Position numbers and translations under genes: made by a program. Positions 26,136-39,692 of a DNA stretch of 64,000 nt are shown here, piece by piece. The first letter of the stretch is position 1; each line of letters starts with the position of its first letter. This DNA is from Streptomyces sp. NRRL S-31 (lineage in GTDB: Bacteria; Actinomycetota; Actinomycetes; Streptomycetales; Streptomycetaceae). The DNA is taken from contig NZ_JOCB01000012.1 of assembly GCF_000718775.1 (NCBI RefSeq), forward strand, positions 39,555 to 103,554. Reading direction: 5' to 3'. A model generated the notes under the pieces. That model saw only the letters and a program-made list of their open reading frames with translations, searched no databases and was not told the origin of the DNA.

Positions 26136-28295
26136 GTGAGCAGCGAGAACGGGGTGTCCCGGGAGACAGCGGACGGCGGGGCCGAGGGGGCGCCGCCGGA
26201 GCAGCTCGCGCTCATCCGGGAGAGCGTGCGGCAGGCGAAGGTGCCGCGGGCCAAGCCACGGACCTGGCGGGGGGCCGCCCTAGCCAAGGAGCTGCCCGTC
26301 GCGCGCGTGCTGGTCGACAAGGGTGTGCTGCACCTCGACCGGTACTTCGACTACGCGGTGCCCGAGGAGCTGGACGCCCAGGCGCAGCCCGGCGTGCGGG
26401 TGCGGGTGCGGTTCGGGGCCGGCCGGCACCGGGTGCGCGAGGGGCGCCGGGAGGGCGGCGGGCTCATCGACGGCTTCCTCGTCGAACGGCGGGCCGACTC
26501 CGACTACTCCGGACCGCTGGCCGCGCTCGCGCAGGTCGTGTCGCCGGAGCGGGTGCTGGGCGAGGAACTGCTCGCTCTCGCGCGGGCCGTCGCCGACCGG
26601 TACGCGGGCAGCCTCGCCGACGTGCTCCAGCTGGCCGTGCCGCCCCGCAACGCCCGCGCCGAGCAGCGGTCGTCCCCGGCGCCGCTGCCTCCGCCGCCGG
26701 CCCCCGACACCGGCTCCTGGGCGCGGTACGAGCACGGGGGCGCCTTCCTGGACGCGCTGGCCTCCGACGGGGCGCCCCGGGCCGTGTGGAACGCGCTGCC
26801 CGGCCCGCAGTGGAGCGAGGAACTGGCCCGGGCCGTCGCCGCCACCCTCGCCTCCGGGCGCGGCGCCCTGGTCGTCGTACCCGACGGACGGGCCGCCGCG
26901 CGCGTCGACGCGGCGCTGACCGCGCTGCTCGGCCCGGGACGGCACGCGCTGCTCACCGCCGACGCCGGCCCCGAGAAGCGGTACGCGCAGTGGCTGGCGG
27001 TGCGGCGCGGCTCCGTGCGCGCCGTCGTCGGAACCCGCGCCGCGATGTTCGCCCCCGTGCGGGACCTGGGGCTCGTCGCCATCTGGGACGACGGGGACGA
27101 CAGCCACAGCGAGCCGCACGCCCCGCAGCCGCACGCCCGCGACGTGCTCCTGCTGCGGGCCGCGCTGGACGGTTGCGCCTTCCTGCTGGGCGGCTGGAGC
27201 TGCACCGTCGAGGCCGCCCAGCTCGTCGAGAGCGGCTGGGCCCGGCCGCTGGTCGCCGGGCGCGAGCAGGTGCGCCGAGCCGCCCCCCTGGTCCGCACGG
27301 TCGGGGACGCCGACCTCGCGCGCGACGAGGCCGCCCGCGCCGCCCGGCTGCCCACCCTCGCCTGGCAGGCGGCCCGCGAGGGGCTGCGGCACGGGCCGGT
27401 GCTGGTGCAGGTTCCCCGGCGCGGCTACGCGCCCCGGATGGCCTGTGCCCAGTGCCGGGCGCCCGCGCGCTGCCGGCACTGCTCCGGGCCGCTGGAGGGG
27501 CAGGACGGGGGCGTCCTGCGCTGCGGCTGGTGCGGGCGCGAGGAGAGCGCCTGGCACTGCCCGGAGTGCGGCGGCTTCCGGCTCCGTGCCCAGGTCGTGG
27601 GCGCCCGCCGCACCGCCGAGGAACTGGGGCGTGCCTTCCCCGCCGTGCCGGTGCGCACCTCGGGGCGCGAGCACGTGCTGGACACCGTCCCGGACGCGCC
27701 GGCGCTGGTCGTCAGCACACCGGGCGCCGAACCGGTGGCCGAGGGCGGCTACGCGGCGGCGCTGCTGCTGGACGGCTGGGCCATGCTGGGCCGCCCCGAC
27801 CTGCGGGCCGGCGAGGACGCGCTGCGCCGGTGGATCGCGGCCGGCGCGCTGGTGCGGCCCCAGGGCGAGGGCGGCACCGTGGTGGTGGTGGCCGAGCCCA
27901 CCCTGCGGCCGGTACAGGCGCTGGTGCGCTGGGACCCGGTCGGACACGCCGTGCGGGAACTGGGCGAGCGTGCCGAGCTGGGTTTCCCGCCGGTGTCCCG
28001 GATGGCGGCCGTGTCCGGTCCGCCGGCGGCCGTCGCCGAGTTCCTGACGGCCGCCGGACTGCCGCCGGACGCCGAGGTGCTGGGCCCGGTGCCGCTGCCG
28101 CCCCCGCCGCCCGGCCGCCCGCGCCGGCCCGGCGCGCCGCCGCCCGGCGAGCACTGGGAGCGGGCGCTCGTCCGCGTACCACCGGGCAGTGGCGCCGCGC
28201 TGGCCACGGCCCTGAAGACCGCGCAGGCCGCGCGCATGGCCCGGGGCGGCGAGGACCAGGTCCGGGTCCGGATCGACCCACCGGACATCGGCTGA
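26136..28295 (+). CDS. priA: PriA-like primosomal protein N' lacking helicase ATPase motifs
   Basis: A 719-residue protein with the PriA DNA-binding N terminus (VARVLVDKGVLHLDRYFDY) and the paired zinc fingers (CAQC, CRHC, CGWC, CPEC around bases 27443-27580). The helicase part is degenerate: there is no GSGKT Walker A, and the DEEH box is replaced by WDDGDD. This is a known feature of actinobacterial PriA, annotated as probably inactive as a helicase but perhaps still a replication restart scaffold. GTG 26136 is chosen because the frame upstream overlaps metK. The C terminus is proline-rich. A fairly ordinary gene for this genus. Confidence 0.88.
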   Translation: MSSENGVSRETADGGAEGAPPEQLALIRESVRQAKVPRAKPRTWRGAALAKELPVARVLVDKGVLHLDRYFDYAVPEELDAQAQPGVRVRVRFGAGRHRVREGRREGGGLIDGFLVERRADSDYSGPLAALAQVVSPERVLGEELLALARAVADRYAGSLADVLQLAVPPRNARAEQRSSPAPLPPPPAPDTGSWARYEHGGAFLDALASDGAPRAVWNALPGPQWSEELARAVAATLASGRGALVVVPDGRAAARVDAALTALLGPGRHALLTADAGPEKRYAQWLAVRRGSVRAVVGTRAAMFAPVRDLGLVAIWDDGDDSHSEPHAPQPHARDVLLLRAALDGCAFLLGGWSCTVEAAQLVESGWARPLVAGREQVRRAAPLVRTVGDADLARDEAARAARLPTLAWQAAREGLRHGPVLVQVPRRGYAPRMACAQCRAPARCRHCSGPLEGQDGGVLRCGWCGREESAWHCPECGGFRLRAQVVGARRTAEELGRAFPAVPVRTSGREHVLDTVPDAPALVVSTPGAEPVAEGGYAAALLLDGWAMLGRPDLRAGEDALRRWIAAGALVRPQGEGGTVVVVAEPTLRPVQALVRWDPVGHAVRELGERAELGFPPVSRMAAVSGPPAAVAEFLTAAGLPPDAEVLGPVPLPPPPPGRPRRPGAPPPGEHWERALVRVPPGSGAALATALKTAQAARMARGGEDQVRVRIDPPDIG

Positions 28296-28498
28296 ACCAC
28301 GGTGTCCGGCGGCACACCCGCCGACGGCTGTACGCCACCGAGGTGTGAGGCCCCGGTGTGGGCGGCTCTGTCCCGGGTGAGTGCGCCGGGGTCCCGGCCC
28401 GGGCCCGGGGGTTCGGCGGTGGTGCGTCCCGGGCGGGACATGTGCCCGGCACACGGCTGCCCTCCCGGTGGCAGCGGGAGGGCGGGGCGGAAGCGGTG

Positions 28499-30189
<1,691 letters not shown>

Positions 30190-30270
30190 CGACCCGGACG
30201 GCCGGGACCGGGACGCGCCGACGTAGGCTGGAGGCGCATCGCCCTTCTTCACACCCGGAGCACCTTTTTC

Positions 30271-31689
30271 GTGAGCGAGCAGTCCCGGCCGCCGCGCCGG
30301 CCCGCCAAGCCCTACCGCCGTCCCCAGCGGGACCCCGTCCGCATCCTGGCCTTCGAAGCGCTGCGCGCGGTGGACGAGCGGGACGCGTACGCCAACCTCG
30401 TGCTGCCCCCGCTGCTGCGGAAGGCCCGCGAGAACGGCGACTTCGACACCCGGGACGCCGCGCTCGCCACCGAGCTGGTGTACGGCACCCTGCGCCGGCA
30501 GGGCACCTACGACGCCGTCATCGCCGCCTGTGTCGACCGGCCGCTGCGCGAGGTCGACCCGCCGGTGCTGGACGTGCTGAGCCTGGGCGTCCATCAGTTG
30601 CTCGGCACCCGCATCCCGACCCACGCCGCCGTCTCGGCCTCGGTCGAGCTGGCGCGGGTGGTGCTCGGCGACGGGCGGGCAAAGTTCGTCAACGCCGTGC
30701 TCCGCAAGGTCGCGCGGGACGACCTCCAGGAATGGATCGAGAAGGTCGCGCCGCCGTACGACGAGGACCCCGAGGACCATCTCGCCGTCGTGCACTCGCA
30801 CCCGCGCTGGGTGGTCTCCGCGCTCTGGGACTCCCTCGGCGGCGGCCGGGCCGGCATCGAGGAGCTGCTGGCGGCGGACAACGAGCGGCCCGAGGTGACG
30901 CTCGTCGCCCGGCCCGGCCGGGCCACCGCCGAGGAACTGCTGCGCGAGGACGCCGCCGTGCCCGGCCGCTGGTCGCCGTATGCCGTACGGCTCGCGGAGG
31001 GCGGTGAGCCGGGCGCGGTCGAGGCCGTGCGCGAGGGGCGGGCCGGGGTGCAGGACGAGGGCAGCCAGCTGGTCGCCCTCGCGCTGGCGAACGCCCCGCT
31101 GGACGGGCCCGACGGGAAGTGGCTCGACGGGTGCGCCGGACCCGGTGGCAAGGCCGCGCTGCTCGGCGCCCTCGCCGCCGAGCGCGGCGCCGTGCTGCTC
31201 GCCTCCGAGAAGCAGCCGCACCGGGCCGGCCTGGTCGAGAAGGCGCTGCACGGCAACCCGGGGCCGTACCAGGTCATCGCCGCCGACGGCACCCGGCCGC
31301 CGTGGCGCCCCGGCTCCTTCGACCGGGTGCTGATGGACGTCCCCTGCACCGGTCTCGGCGCCCTGCGCCGCCGCCCCGAGGCCCGCTGGCGGCGCCGCCC
31401 CGAGGACCTGGACAACTTCGCCCCGCTCCAGCGCTCCCTGCTGCGCACCGCCCTGGACTCGGTGCGCGTCGGCGGGGTCGTCGGCTACGCCACCTGTTCC
31501 CCGCACCTGGCGGAGACCCGCGCCGTCGTCGCCGACGTGCTCAAGCAGCACCCGGACGCCGAGCTGATCGACGCCCGCCCTCTGCTCCCCGGCGTACCGG
31601 ACCTGGGCGAGGGCCCCGACATCCAGCTGTGGCCGCACATCCACGGCACGGACGCGATGTACCTGGCGCTGATCCGGAGAACCGCGTAA
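30271..31689 (+). CDS. rsmB: 16S rRNA (cytosine-5) methyltransferase RsmB
   Basis: A 472-residue protein. The N-terminal NusB-like RNA-binding domain (about residues 20-160) is followed by the SAM-dependent methyltransferase domain: SAM loop [13 protein letters not shown], the PC motif cysteine C359 ([15 protein letters not shown]) and the TC motif cysteine C409 (YATCSPHL), the pair used by m5C enzymes. GTG 30271 is used. E. coli RsmB modifies C967; site specificity here is inferred from the family. Confidence 0.94.
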   Translation: MSEQSRPPRRPAKPYRRPQRDPVRILAFEALRAVDERDAYANLVLPPLLRKARENGDFDTRDAALATELVYGTLRRQGTYDAVIAACVDRPLREVDPPVLDVLSLGVHQLLGTRIPTHAAVSASVELARVVLGDGRAKFVNAVLRKVARDDLQEWIEKVAPPYDEDPEDHLAVVHSHPRWVVSALWDSLGGGRAGIEELLAADNERPEVTLVARPGRATAEELLREDAAVPGRWSPYAVRLAEGGEPGAVEAVREGRAGVQDEGSQLVALALANAPLDGPDGKWLDGCAGPGGKAALLGALAAERGAVLLASEKQPHRAGLVEKALHGNPGPYQVIAADGTRPPWRPGSFDRVLMDVPCTGLGALRRRPEARWRRRPEDLDNFAPLQRSLLRTALDSVRVGGVVGYATCSPHLAETRAVVADVLKQHPDAELIDARPLLPGVPDLGEGPDIQLWPHIHGTDAMYLALIRRTA

Positions 31690-31725
31690 CAGAGCCGGGG
31701 ACGCCCGCCCGGGGGTGCCGGGAGC

Positions 31726-31748
31726 GGCCCGGCCGGCCCCGCCGGGCC
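31726..31748 (+). terminator. possible terminator after rsmB
   Basis: An 8-bp perfect GC stem (31726-31733 with 31741-31748) and a 7-base loop, 36 bases after the rsmB stop and 66 before rpe. Confidence 0.4.
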
Positions 31749-31814
31749 GGCGGCCGGCGCACAACCCGTGGACCGGCGCTACAGCCCGGCGCGGCGGCAT
31801 GGCAGGCTTGGGTC

Positions 31815-32501
31815 ATGGCCGTTCAGATCAACCCCAGCATCCTGTCCGCCGACTTCGCCCGCCTGGCGGAGGAGGCCAAGGCGGTCCAAGGCGCCGACTG
31901 GCTCCACGTCGACGTCATGGACAACCACTTCGTCCCGAACCTCACCCTCGGTGTGCCGGTCGTGGAGTCCCTGGCCCGTGCGACGGACACCCCCCTGGAC
32001 TGCCATCTGATGATCGAGGACCCCGACCGGTGGGCGCCCGGGTACGTCGAGGCGGGCGCCTCGTCGGTCACCTTCCACGTGGAGGCCGCCGCCGCCCCGG
32101 TGCGGCTCGCCCGGGAGATCCGCGCGAAGGGTGCCCGCGCCTCGATGGCGCTGAAGCCCGCGACGCCGATCGAGCCGTACGAGGACCTGCTGCCGGAACT
32201 CGACATGCTGCTGATCATGACGGTCGAGCCGGGTTTCGGCGGCCAGGCGTTCCTCGACATCATGCTGCCGAAGATCCGCCGCACCCGTGAGCTGATCAAG
32301 AAGCACGGTCTGGAGCTGTGGCTCCAGGTCGACGGCGGTGTCTCGGCCTCGACGATCGAGCAGTGCGCGGACGCCGGAGCGGACGTGTTCGTCGCGGGCT
32401 CGGCGGTCTATGGTGCGAAGGACCCCGCGGAGGCCGTGCGCGCGCTGCGCGGGCAGGCGGAGGCGGTCACCGCCAAGGCGTCCTGGGCATGCGACCACTG
32501 A
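31815..32501 (+). CDS. rpe: ribulose-phosphate 3-epimerase
   Basis: A 228-residue TIM-barrel metalloenzyme interconverting ribulose-5-P and xylulose-5-P in the pentose phosphate pathway. Motifs are [25 protein letters not shown] (most members have Gly where Asn follows MD), [19 protein letters not shown] and the C-terminal [12 protein letters not shown] 31815 starts right before the conserved region. The upstream open frame overlaps rsmB and is not used. Confidence 0.95.
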   Translation: MAVQINPSILSADFARLAEEAKAVQGADWLHVDVMDNHFVPNLTLGVPVVESLARATDTPLDCHLMIEDPDRWAPGYVEAGASSVTFHVEAAAAPVRLAREIRAKGARASMALKPATPIEPYEDLLPELDMLLIMTVEPGFGGQAFLDIMLPKIRRTRELIKKHGLELWLQVDGGVSASTIEQCADAGADVFVAGSAVYGAKDPAEAVRALRGQAEAVTAKASWACDH

Positions 32502-32615
32502 GCCAAGGCCAAGTGAACGGTTAAGAGAACGGCGCCCATCAGGGCGGATCAGCCGCGCCGGATCTGCAAGGATGAACGGCGAATCCAGAGTGTGAACAGC
32601 AGTGAGGAGATCGCC

Positions 32616-33635
32616 GTGTCGGGTATGTCGGCGGGCCGGTCAGCCATGCGGATGGGACCCGCTGAGCTGGTGCAGGCGGCGGCCATGGCCCGCCGCTTCT
32701 ACCTCGAGGGCAAGTCCAAGATCCAGATCGCGGAGGAGTTCGGCGTCAGCCGCTTCAAGGTGGCCCGGGTCCTGGAGACGGCCCTCGAACGGGATCTCGT
32801 ACGCATCGAGATCCGCGTCCCGGCCGAGCTGGACGCCGAGCGCTCCGACGCGCTCCGCGCCCGCTACGGCCTGCGGCACGCCGTCGTGGTCGAGTCCCCG
32901 GCCGAGGCCGAGGAGACCCCCGACCCCGAGAACCTCGGCGAAGTCGCCGCGGACCTGCTCGGCGAGCTGGTCAACGAGGGCGACGTGCTCGGGCTGGCCT
33001 GGGGCCGGTCCACCATCCACATGGCGGCGGCGCTCGACCGGCTGCCGCCGTGCACGGTGGTGCAGCTGACGGGTGTCTACGACGCCGGGACCGCCGAGCG
33101 CGGTTCGGTGGAGGCCGTCCGCCGGGCCGCCCAGGTGTCGGGCGGCGACGCCCACCCCATCTACGCGCCGATGCTGCTGCCGGACGCGGCCACCGCGGTG
33201 GCGCTGCGCAGCCAGACCGGGATCGCCCGGGCCTTCGAGTACTTCGACAAGGTCACGGTCGCCTGTGTCTCCATCGGCTCCTGGGAGCCGGGCATCTCGA
33301 CCGTGCACGACATGCTCAGCGACAGCGAGCGCGCGCACTACGCCTCGCTCGGTGTCGCGGCGGAGATGTCGGCCCACCTCTTCGACGCCGACGGGCGCCG
33401 GATCGGGCGGGACCTGGGGGAGCGGTGCATCACGGTCAAGGCCGACCAGCTGCGCCGTATCCCGGAGGTCGTGGCGATCGCGGGCGGGCAGCGCAAGGCC
33501 GCCGCGATCGACGCGGTGCTCCGCTCCGGGCTGGTCACCAGCCTGGTGACCGACACCTCGGCCGCCGACTACCTGCTGACGGCGGGCCCGACGCCGAAGC
33601 CGGCGCTGAGCCGCGCGGACCCGGACGGCATCTGA
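32616..33635 (+). CDS. SorC/DeoR-type sugar-binding transcriptional regulator
   Basis: A 339-residue regulator. The N-terminal HTH (YLEGKSKIQIAEEFGVSRFKV) is followed by a sugar-phosphate-binding SorC effector domain (GLAWGRSTIHMAAAL, QLTGVYDAG, SIGSWEPG, IAGGQRKAAAI). GTG 32616 is preferred because GAGGAG lies six bases before it; an earlier in-frame GTG at 32592 has a poorer site. It lies right after rpe, so a pentose or pentose-phosphate effector is plausible but unproven. No adjacent sugar transporter is present. Confidence 0.88.
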   Translation: MSGMSAGRSAMRMGPAELVQAAAMARRFYLEGKSKIQIAEEFGVSRFKVARVLETALERDLVRIEIRVPAELDAERSDALRARYGLRHAVVVESPAEAEETPDPENLGEVAADLLGELVNEGDVLGLAWGRSTIHMAAALDRLPPCTVVQLTGVYDAGTAERGSVEAVRRAAQVSGGDAHPIYAPMLLPDAATAVALRSQTGIARAFEYFDKVTVACVSIGSWEPGISTVHDMLSDSERAHYASLGVAAEMSAHLFDADGRRIGRDLGERCITVKADQLRRIPEVVAIAGGQRKAAAIDAVLRSGLVTSLVTDTSAADYLLTAGPTPKPALSRADPDGI

Positions 33636-33760
33636 CCGGGTCGCGGGTCGCGGTGCCGTCGTGACGGGAGGGCCGTGGCAGCCGTGCGCCCCTCAGGTCC
33701 CGGGTCCCGCTCGTCCGGTCCGTCCCCCGGCTGCTCGCGGGGCTGCTGGTCTGCCTCTCC

Positions 33761-36020
<2,260 letters not shown>

Positions 36021-36058
36021 CCTCCCACCAGCGGGAGCCGGCCTCCCGCGCCCTTCCC

Positions 36059-36099
36059 ACGGCCCCCGTCGTTCCCTCGCCCGGAACGGCGGGGGCCGT
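36059..36099 (+). terminator. terminator after guaB1
   Basis: A 17-bp stem with a single G-U pair (36059-36075 with 36083-36099) and a 7-base loop, 38 bases after the guaB1 stop. Confidence 0.8.
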
Positions 36100-36254
36100 C
36101 GGCGTCCGGGCACCGCGCAACGGTCGACACCCCGCGCGCAACGATGTGTCACCCCGGCCCCATGAACGCAATGATCGTGCGGGCATGCGCAAGGTTGCTG
36201 CATTACGCTCGTGAAGCCCGGCCTCATAGGGTGCTGCGCTAGTACGTGGCGTGG

Positions 36255-36331
36255 CGGGGACTCCGCTCGGTGGGTCCCTGCCTTCGCAGGCCCACCGGTC
36301 CCCGTTCGCGAGGGCCGGCGCCATGCCGGCC
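36255..36331 (+). promoter_or_regulatory. structured 5' leader of the amino acid permease gene
   Basis: Three nested perfect stems form one long hairpin: 36255-36261 with 36298-36304, 36268-36274 with 36291-36297, and 36277-36281 with 36286-36290, with a CTTC loop. A second hairpin follows (36313-36319 with 36325-36331), then the ribosome binding site GAGAAGGAG before GTG 36370. I cannot match it to a known riboswitch class (it does not look like the lysine, ykkC or T-box types). It may be a regulator or simply stable GC structure. Confidence 0.5.
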
Positions 36332-36369
36332 CGCCCCGCAACCGACCGGCAGCGAGAAGGAGCCAGCAC

Positions 36370-37857
36370 GTGCTCGACCACGGCGCACCCCCGCACAACG
36401 AGATACCGGCCGCCCCCGCGTCCCTGGGCGTCGCCACGCGCCTGATGCGTCGTAAGCCCGTGGAACGCCTGGTCGCGGAGGGCGGCCAGGGTGAGGGAGG
36501 GCAGCTGCGGCGGTCCCTCGGACTCTGGCAGCTGACCATGATCAGCATTGGTGCCACCCTCGGCACCGGCATCTTCGTCGTCCTCGGCGACGCCGTCCCC
36601 AAGGCCGGTCCCGCGGTCACCCTGGCCTTCGTGATCGCCGGTCTCACGGCGCTGTTCTCGGCGCTGTCCTACGCCGAACTGGCGGGCAGCATCCCGGTCG
36701 CCGGCTCGTCCTACTCGTATGCGTACGCAACCCTGGGCGAGCTGGTCGCCTGGGTCTGCGGCTGGTGTCTGGTCCTGGAGTACGGCGTGTCGGTGGCCGC
36801 CGTCGCCGTCGGCTGGGGCGAGTACCTGAACGAGTTGCTCGACGGCACCATCGGCGTCACCATCCCCGCCGCGCTGTCCTCGGCGCCGGGCGAGGGCGGC
36901 ATCATCAACCTGCCCGCCCTGATCGTCGTCCTGCTGGCGATGGTGTTCCTGCTCGGCGGCGCACGGGAGTCCGCCCGCGCCAACACGGTCATGGTCTGTG
37001 TGAAGATCGCCGCGCTGGTGCTGTTCTGCGCGGTCGGCTTCATGGGCTTCAAGTCCGGCAACTACCGCGACTTCATGCCGCTCGGCATGACCGGGGTCAG
37101 CGCCGCCGGTGCCACGCTGTTCTTCTCCTACATCGGCTTCGACGCCGCCTCCACGGCCGGTGAGGAGGCGAAGGACCCGAAGCGGGACCTGCCGCGGGCG
37201 ATCATGCTGTCGCTGATCATCGTGACGGTGCTGTACGTGCTCGTCGCGGGTGTCGCCGTCGGCGCCTGGAACTGGAAGAAGTTCGACGGCTCGGAGGCCG
37301 CCCTCGCCGCGATCATGAACGATGTCACCGGCCAGACCTTCTGGGGCACCATGCTCGCCCTGGGCGCGGTCATCTCCATCGCCAGCGTGGTGCTCACCGT
37401 GCTCTACGGCCAGACCCGCATCCTCTTCGCGATGTCCCGCGACGGCCTGGTGCCCCGGGCGCTCGGCAAGGTGCACGCGAAGACCGGCGCCCCCCGCCTC
37501 AACACGGTGATCGTCTCCCTGTTCTGCGGGGTGCTCGCCGCCCTGATCCCGCTGGGCAAGCTCGTCGACGCCACCAGCATCGGCACACTGTTCGCCTTCG
37601 CGCTGGTCAACGTCGCGGTCATCGTGCTGCGGTACCGGCGGCCGGACATGGACCGCACGTTCCGGGTGCCGTTCGGGCCCGTCCTGCCGGTGCTGGGCTT
37701 CCTGTTCTGCGCGTACAACATGTTCAGTCTCGACACCGTGACCTGGGTGGTCTTCGGATGCTGGATGGCCGCGGGTCTCGTGTTCTACTTCCTGTACGGC
37801 TATCGCCGTTCCCGCCTCGCGACCGGTGACGACCTCGCGGCGGCGGCAGAGAAGTGA
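36370..37857 (+). CDS. APC-superfamily amino acid permease, cationic amino acid transporter type
   Basis: A 495-residue inner-membrane transporter. A hydrophilic N terminus of about 50 residues is followed by about 12 membrane segments, starting with LGLWQLTMISIGATLGTGIF, the APC substrate-binding TM1 signature. GFDAASTAGEEAKDPKRDLP is the conserved TM6 region of CAT/YfnA-like permeases. GTG 36370 has AGAAGGAG ahead and a structured leader. The Lrp/AsnC gene is 27 bases downstream and davA/davB-like genes follow, so lysine or a related basic amino acid is a sensible substrate (inference from context). Confidence 0.88.
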   Translation: MLDHGAPPHNEIPAAPASLGVATRLMRRKPVERLVAEGGQGEGGQLRRSLGLWQLTMISIGATLGTGIFVVLGDAVPKAGPAVTLAFVIAGLTALFSALSYAELAGSIPVAGSSYSYAYATLGELVAWVCGWCLVLEYGVSVAAVAVGWGEYLNELLDGTIGVTIPAALSSAPGEGGIINLPALIVVLLAMVFLLGGARESARANTVMVCVKIAALVLFCAVGFMGFKSGNYRDFMPLGMTGVSAAGATLFFSYIGFDAASTAGEEAKDPKRDLPRAIMLSLIIVTVLYVLVAGVAVGAWNWKKFDGSEAALAAIMNDVTGQTFWGTMLALGAVISIASVVLTVLYGQTRILFAMSRDGLVPRALGKVHAKTGAPRLNTVIVSLFCGVLAALIPLGKLVDATSIGTLFAFALVNVAVIVLRYRRPDMDRTFRVPFGPVLPVLGFLFCAYNMFSLDTVTWVVFGCWMAAGLVFYFLYGYRRSRLATGDDLAAAAEK

Positions 37858-37884
37858 CCGGACCGAAGAAGTGAACCACCCCCT

Positions 37885-38337
37885 GTGCTGAACGATCTCG
37901 ACGAACGCATCGTGCACGCCCTCGCCGAGGACGCCCGCCGCTCCTACGCGGACATCGGGCAGCTGATCGGTCTGTCCGCGCCCGCGGTGAAGCGGCGCGT
38001 GGACCGGCTGCGGGCCACCGGGGCCATCACCGGATTCACCGTCCGGGTGGACCCGGCGGCGCTCGGCTGGGAGACCGAGGGGTACATCGAGATCTACTGC
38101 CGGAGCAACACGTCCCCGGAGACGATCCAGCGGGGCCTGGAGCGGTACCAGGAGGTCGTGGCCGCGTCCACCGTCACCGGCGACGCGGATGCCATCGCGC
38201 AGGTCTTCGCCTCCGACATGCGCCACTTCGAACGGGTCCTGGAGCGGATCGCCGGAGAGCCGTTCGTGGAGCGGACCAAGTCGGTCCTGGTGCTCTCCCC
38301 CCTGCTCCGCCGCTTCTCCTCCGGGGCGCCGGGGTAG
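37885..38337 (+). CDS. Lrp/AsnC family transcriptional regulator
   Basis: A 150-residue regulator: N-terminal winged HTH (LNDLDERIVHALAEDARRSY, SAPAVKRRVDRL) and C-terminal RAM/ligand domain (VAASTVTGDADAIAQVF). Length is typical. It starts at GTG 37885, 27 bases after the permease, and precedes the davA/davB pair, so it is likely a local regulator sensing an amino acid such as lysine. The ligand is not readable from sequence. Confidence 0.92.
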   Translation: MLNDLDERIVHALAEDARRSYADIGQLIGLSAPAVKRRVDRLRATGAITGFTVRVDPAALGWETEGYIEIYCRSNTSPETIQRGLERYQEVVAASTVTGDADAIAQVFASDMRHFERVLERIAGEPFVERTKSVLVLSPLLRRFSSGAPG

Positions 38338-38838
38338 GGGAGGGGAGGCTCGCGGCCCGGGGCGCGCCGCCCCGCACCGGCCGCGACCGCGCTGTCCCGC
38401 ACCTGCCGCGGGTGCGTCGCGGCTCCTCGCGCGGCTCCTCGCGCGACCGGCCGTGAACGCCCTGCCCGGGGCACCGGTCGGCACGCCCCGGCCGCTGTTC
38501 CGCCGTCCTTCGCGCCCGTCTCCCTCCCGCGTGACTTCTCTCGTGGCTTCCCCGTCACCTCCCCGGGCCCGACCCTGCCCGGCCGCGCCCCGTACCGCCA
38601 GGCATCCCCTCAGGCATCCCCTCAGTCATCCCCCCAGGCGTCCCGCCAGACGTTCCGACCGGCGAGCACCGCGTCCGGCACGGCAGGCGGGCCGGACGCG
38701 CAACGAATCGCCGCCCGCCCCCCGGTCCACGCAACGAACCGCGCACCGGCGCGCAACGGCTCCTGCTTGTCCGGCCGCGCGCGCCGACCGTACCTTCTTC
38801 CTGGCCCCCCAAACCCCCCGTTCCGGTGAGGAATCAGC
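38338..38838 (+). other. 501-base interval with no convincing gene
   Basis: Low-complexity, C-rich DNA between the Lrp gene and davA. It holds four tandem 12-bp units (38599-38646). The short open frames here are translations of GC-rich DNA with no family resemblance. The davA promoter is probably in its last 100 bases, but I see no strong -10/-35 pair. Confidence 0.6.
38599..38646 (+). repeat. four tandem 12-bp repeats
   Basis: Units at 38599, 38611, 38623 and 38635; the first two are identical (caggcatcccct) and the last two carry one to three changes. Non-coding, of unknown significance. Confidence 0.8.
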
Positions 38839-39627
38839 ATGCGCAGCGCCCTGCTCCAGAGCTCCGGCCACCCCGGTTCGATCGCCGAGAACCTCAAGGT
38901 CCTCGACGAGGCGGCGGGCCGGGCCGCCGCCCAGGGCGCGGGGCTGCTGGCCGCGCCGGAGATGTTCCTCACCGGGTACGCGATCGGCGACGACATCGCC
39001 CGCCTGGCCGAGCCCGCCGACGGCGACGCCGCCGACGCGGTCGCCGAGATCGCCACCCGGCACGGACTGGCCGTCGCCTACGGCTACCCGGAGCGCGACG
39101 GCGAACGCGTCCACAACTCCGCCCAGCTGATCTCCGCCGACGGCACCCGGCTCGCGAACTACCGCAAGACCCACCTCTTCGGCTGCTTCGAGCGCGACCA
39201 CTTCACCCCGGGCGGACAGCAGGTCGTCCAGGCCGAGCTGAACGGTCTGACCGTGGGCCTGCTGATCTGCTACGACGTCGAGTTCCCGGAGAACGTACGC
39301 GCCCACGCGCTGGCCGGCACCGACCTCCTCGTCGTGCCGACCGCGCAGATGCACCCCTTCCAGTTCGTCGCCGAGTCGATGATCCCGGTGCGCGCCTTCG
39401 AGAACCAGATGTACGTCGCGTACGTCAACCGGGTCGGCCAGGAGGGGGAGTTCGAGTTCGTCGGGCTCTCCGTGCTCGCCGGTCCCGACGGTGTCGCCCG
39501 CACCCGGGCCGGCCGCGCCGAGCAACTGGTGGTCGCCGACGCCGACCCCGCCTTCCTGGCCGCCTCCCGGGAGGACAACCCGTACCTGAAGGACCGCCGC
39601 CCCGGTCTGTACGGGTCCCTCGTCTGA
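38839..39627 (+). CDS. davA: nitrilase-superfamily amidase, 5-aminopentanamidase (DavA)-like
   Basis: A 262-residue cytoplasmic carbon-nitrogen hydrolase with the catalytic triad E41 (PEMFLTGY), K110 (YRKTHLFG) and C144 (LLICYDVEFPEN). From memory the whole chain resembles Pseudomonas DavA, including PEMFLTGY, AYGYPER and ICYDVEFPEN, and the length is the same. DavA hydrolyses 5-aminovaleramide to 5-aminovalerate. The next gene resembles DavB, which makes that amide from lysine, supporting the call. ATG 38839 begins directly with the family start MRSALLQ. Other amide substrates, such as indole-acetamide, remain possible. Confidence 0.82.
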   Translation: MRSALLQSSGHPGSIAENLKVLDEAAGRAAAQGAGLLAAPEMFLTGYAIGDDIARLAEPADGDAADAVAEIATRHGLAVAYGYPERDGERVHNSAQLISADGTRLANYRKTHLFGCFERDHFTPGGQQVVQAELNGLTVGLLICYDVEFPENVRAHALAGTDLLVVPTAQMHPFQFVAESMIPVRAFENQMYVAYVNRVGQEGEFEFVGLSVLAGPDGVARTRAGRAEQLVVADADPAFLAASREDNPYLKDRRPGLYGSLV

Positions 39628-39692
39628 GTCCCGCCACCGAGCGGCCGCACCAGCCTCCCCCTCTTCCCGCACGTGCAAGGAGTCCGTACCCC

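Noticed and set aside
38599..38646. CRISPR-like array
   Set aside because: Units are 12 bp, directly adjacent with no spacers, and no cas gene is in the window.
38338..38838. Small genes in the gap before davA
   Set aside because: Open frames here are Pro/Arg-rich translations of C-rich DNA without ribosome binding sites or family resemblance.
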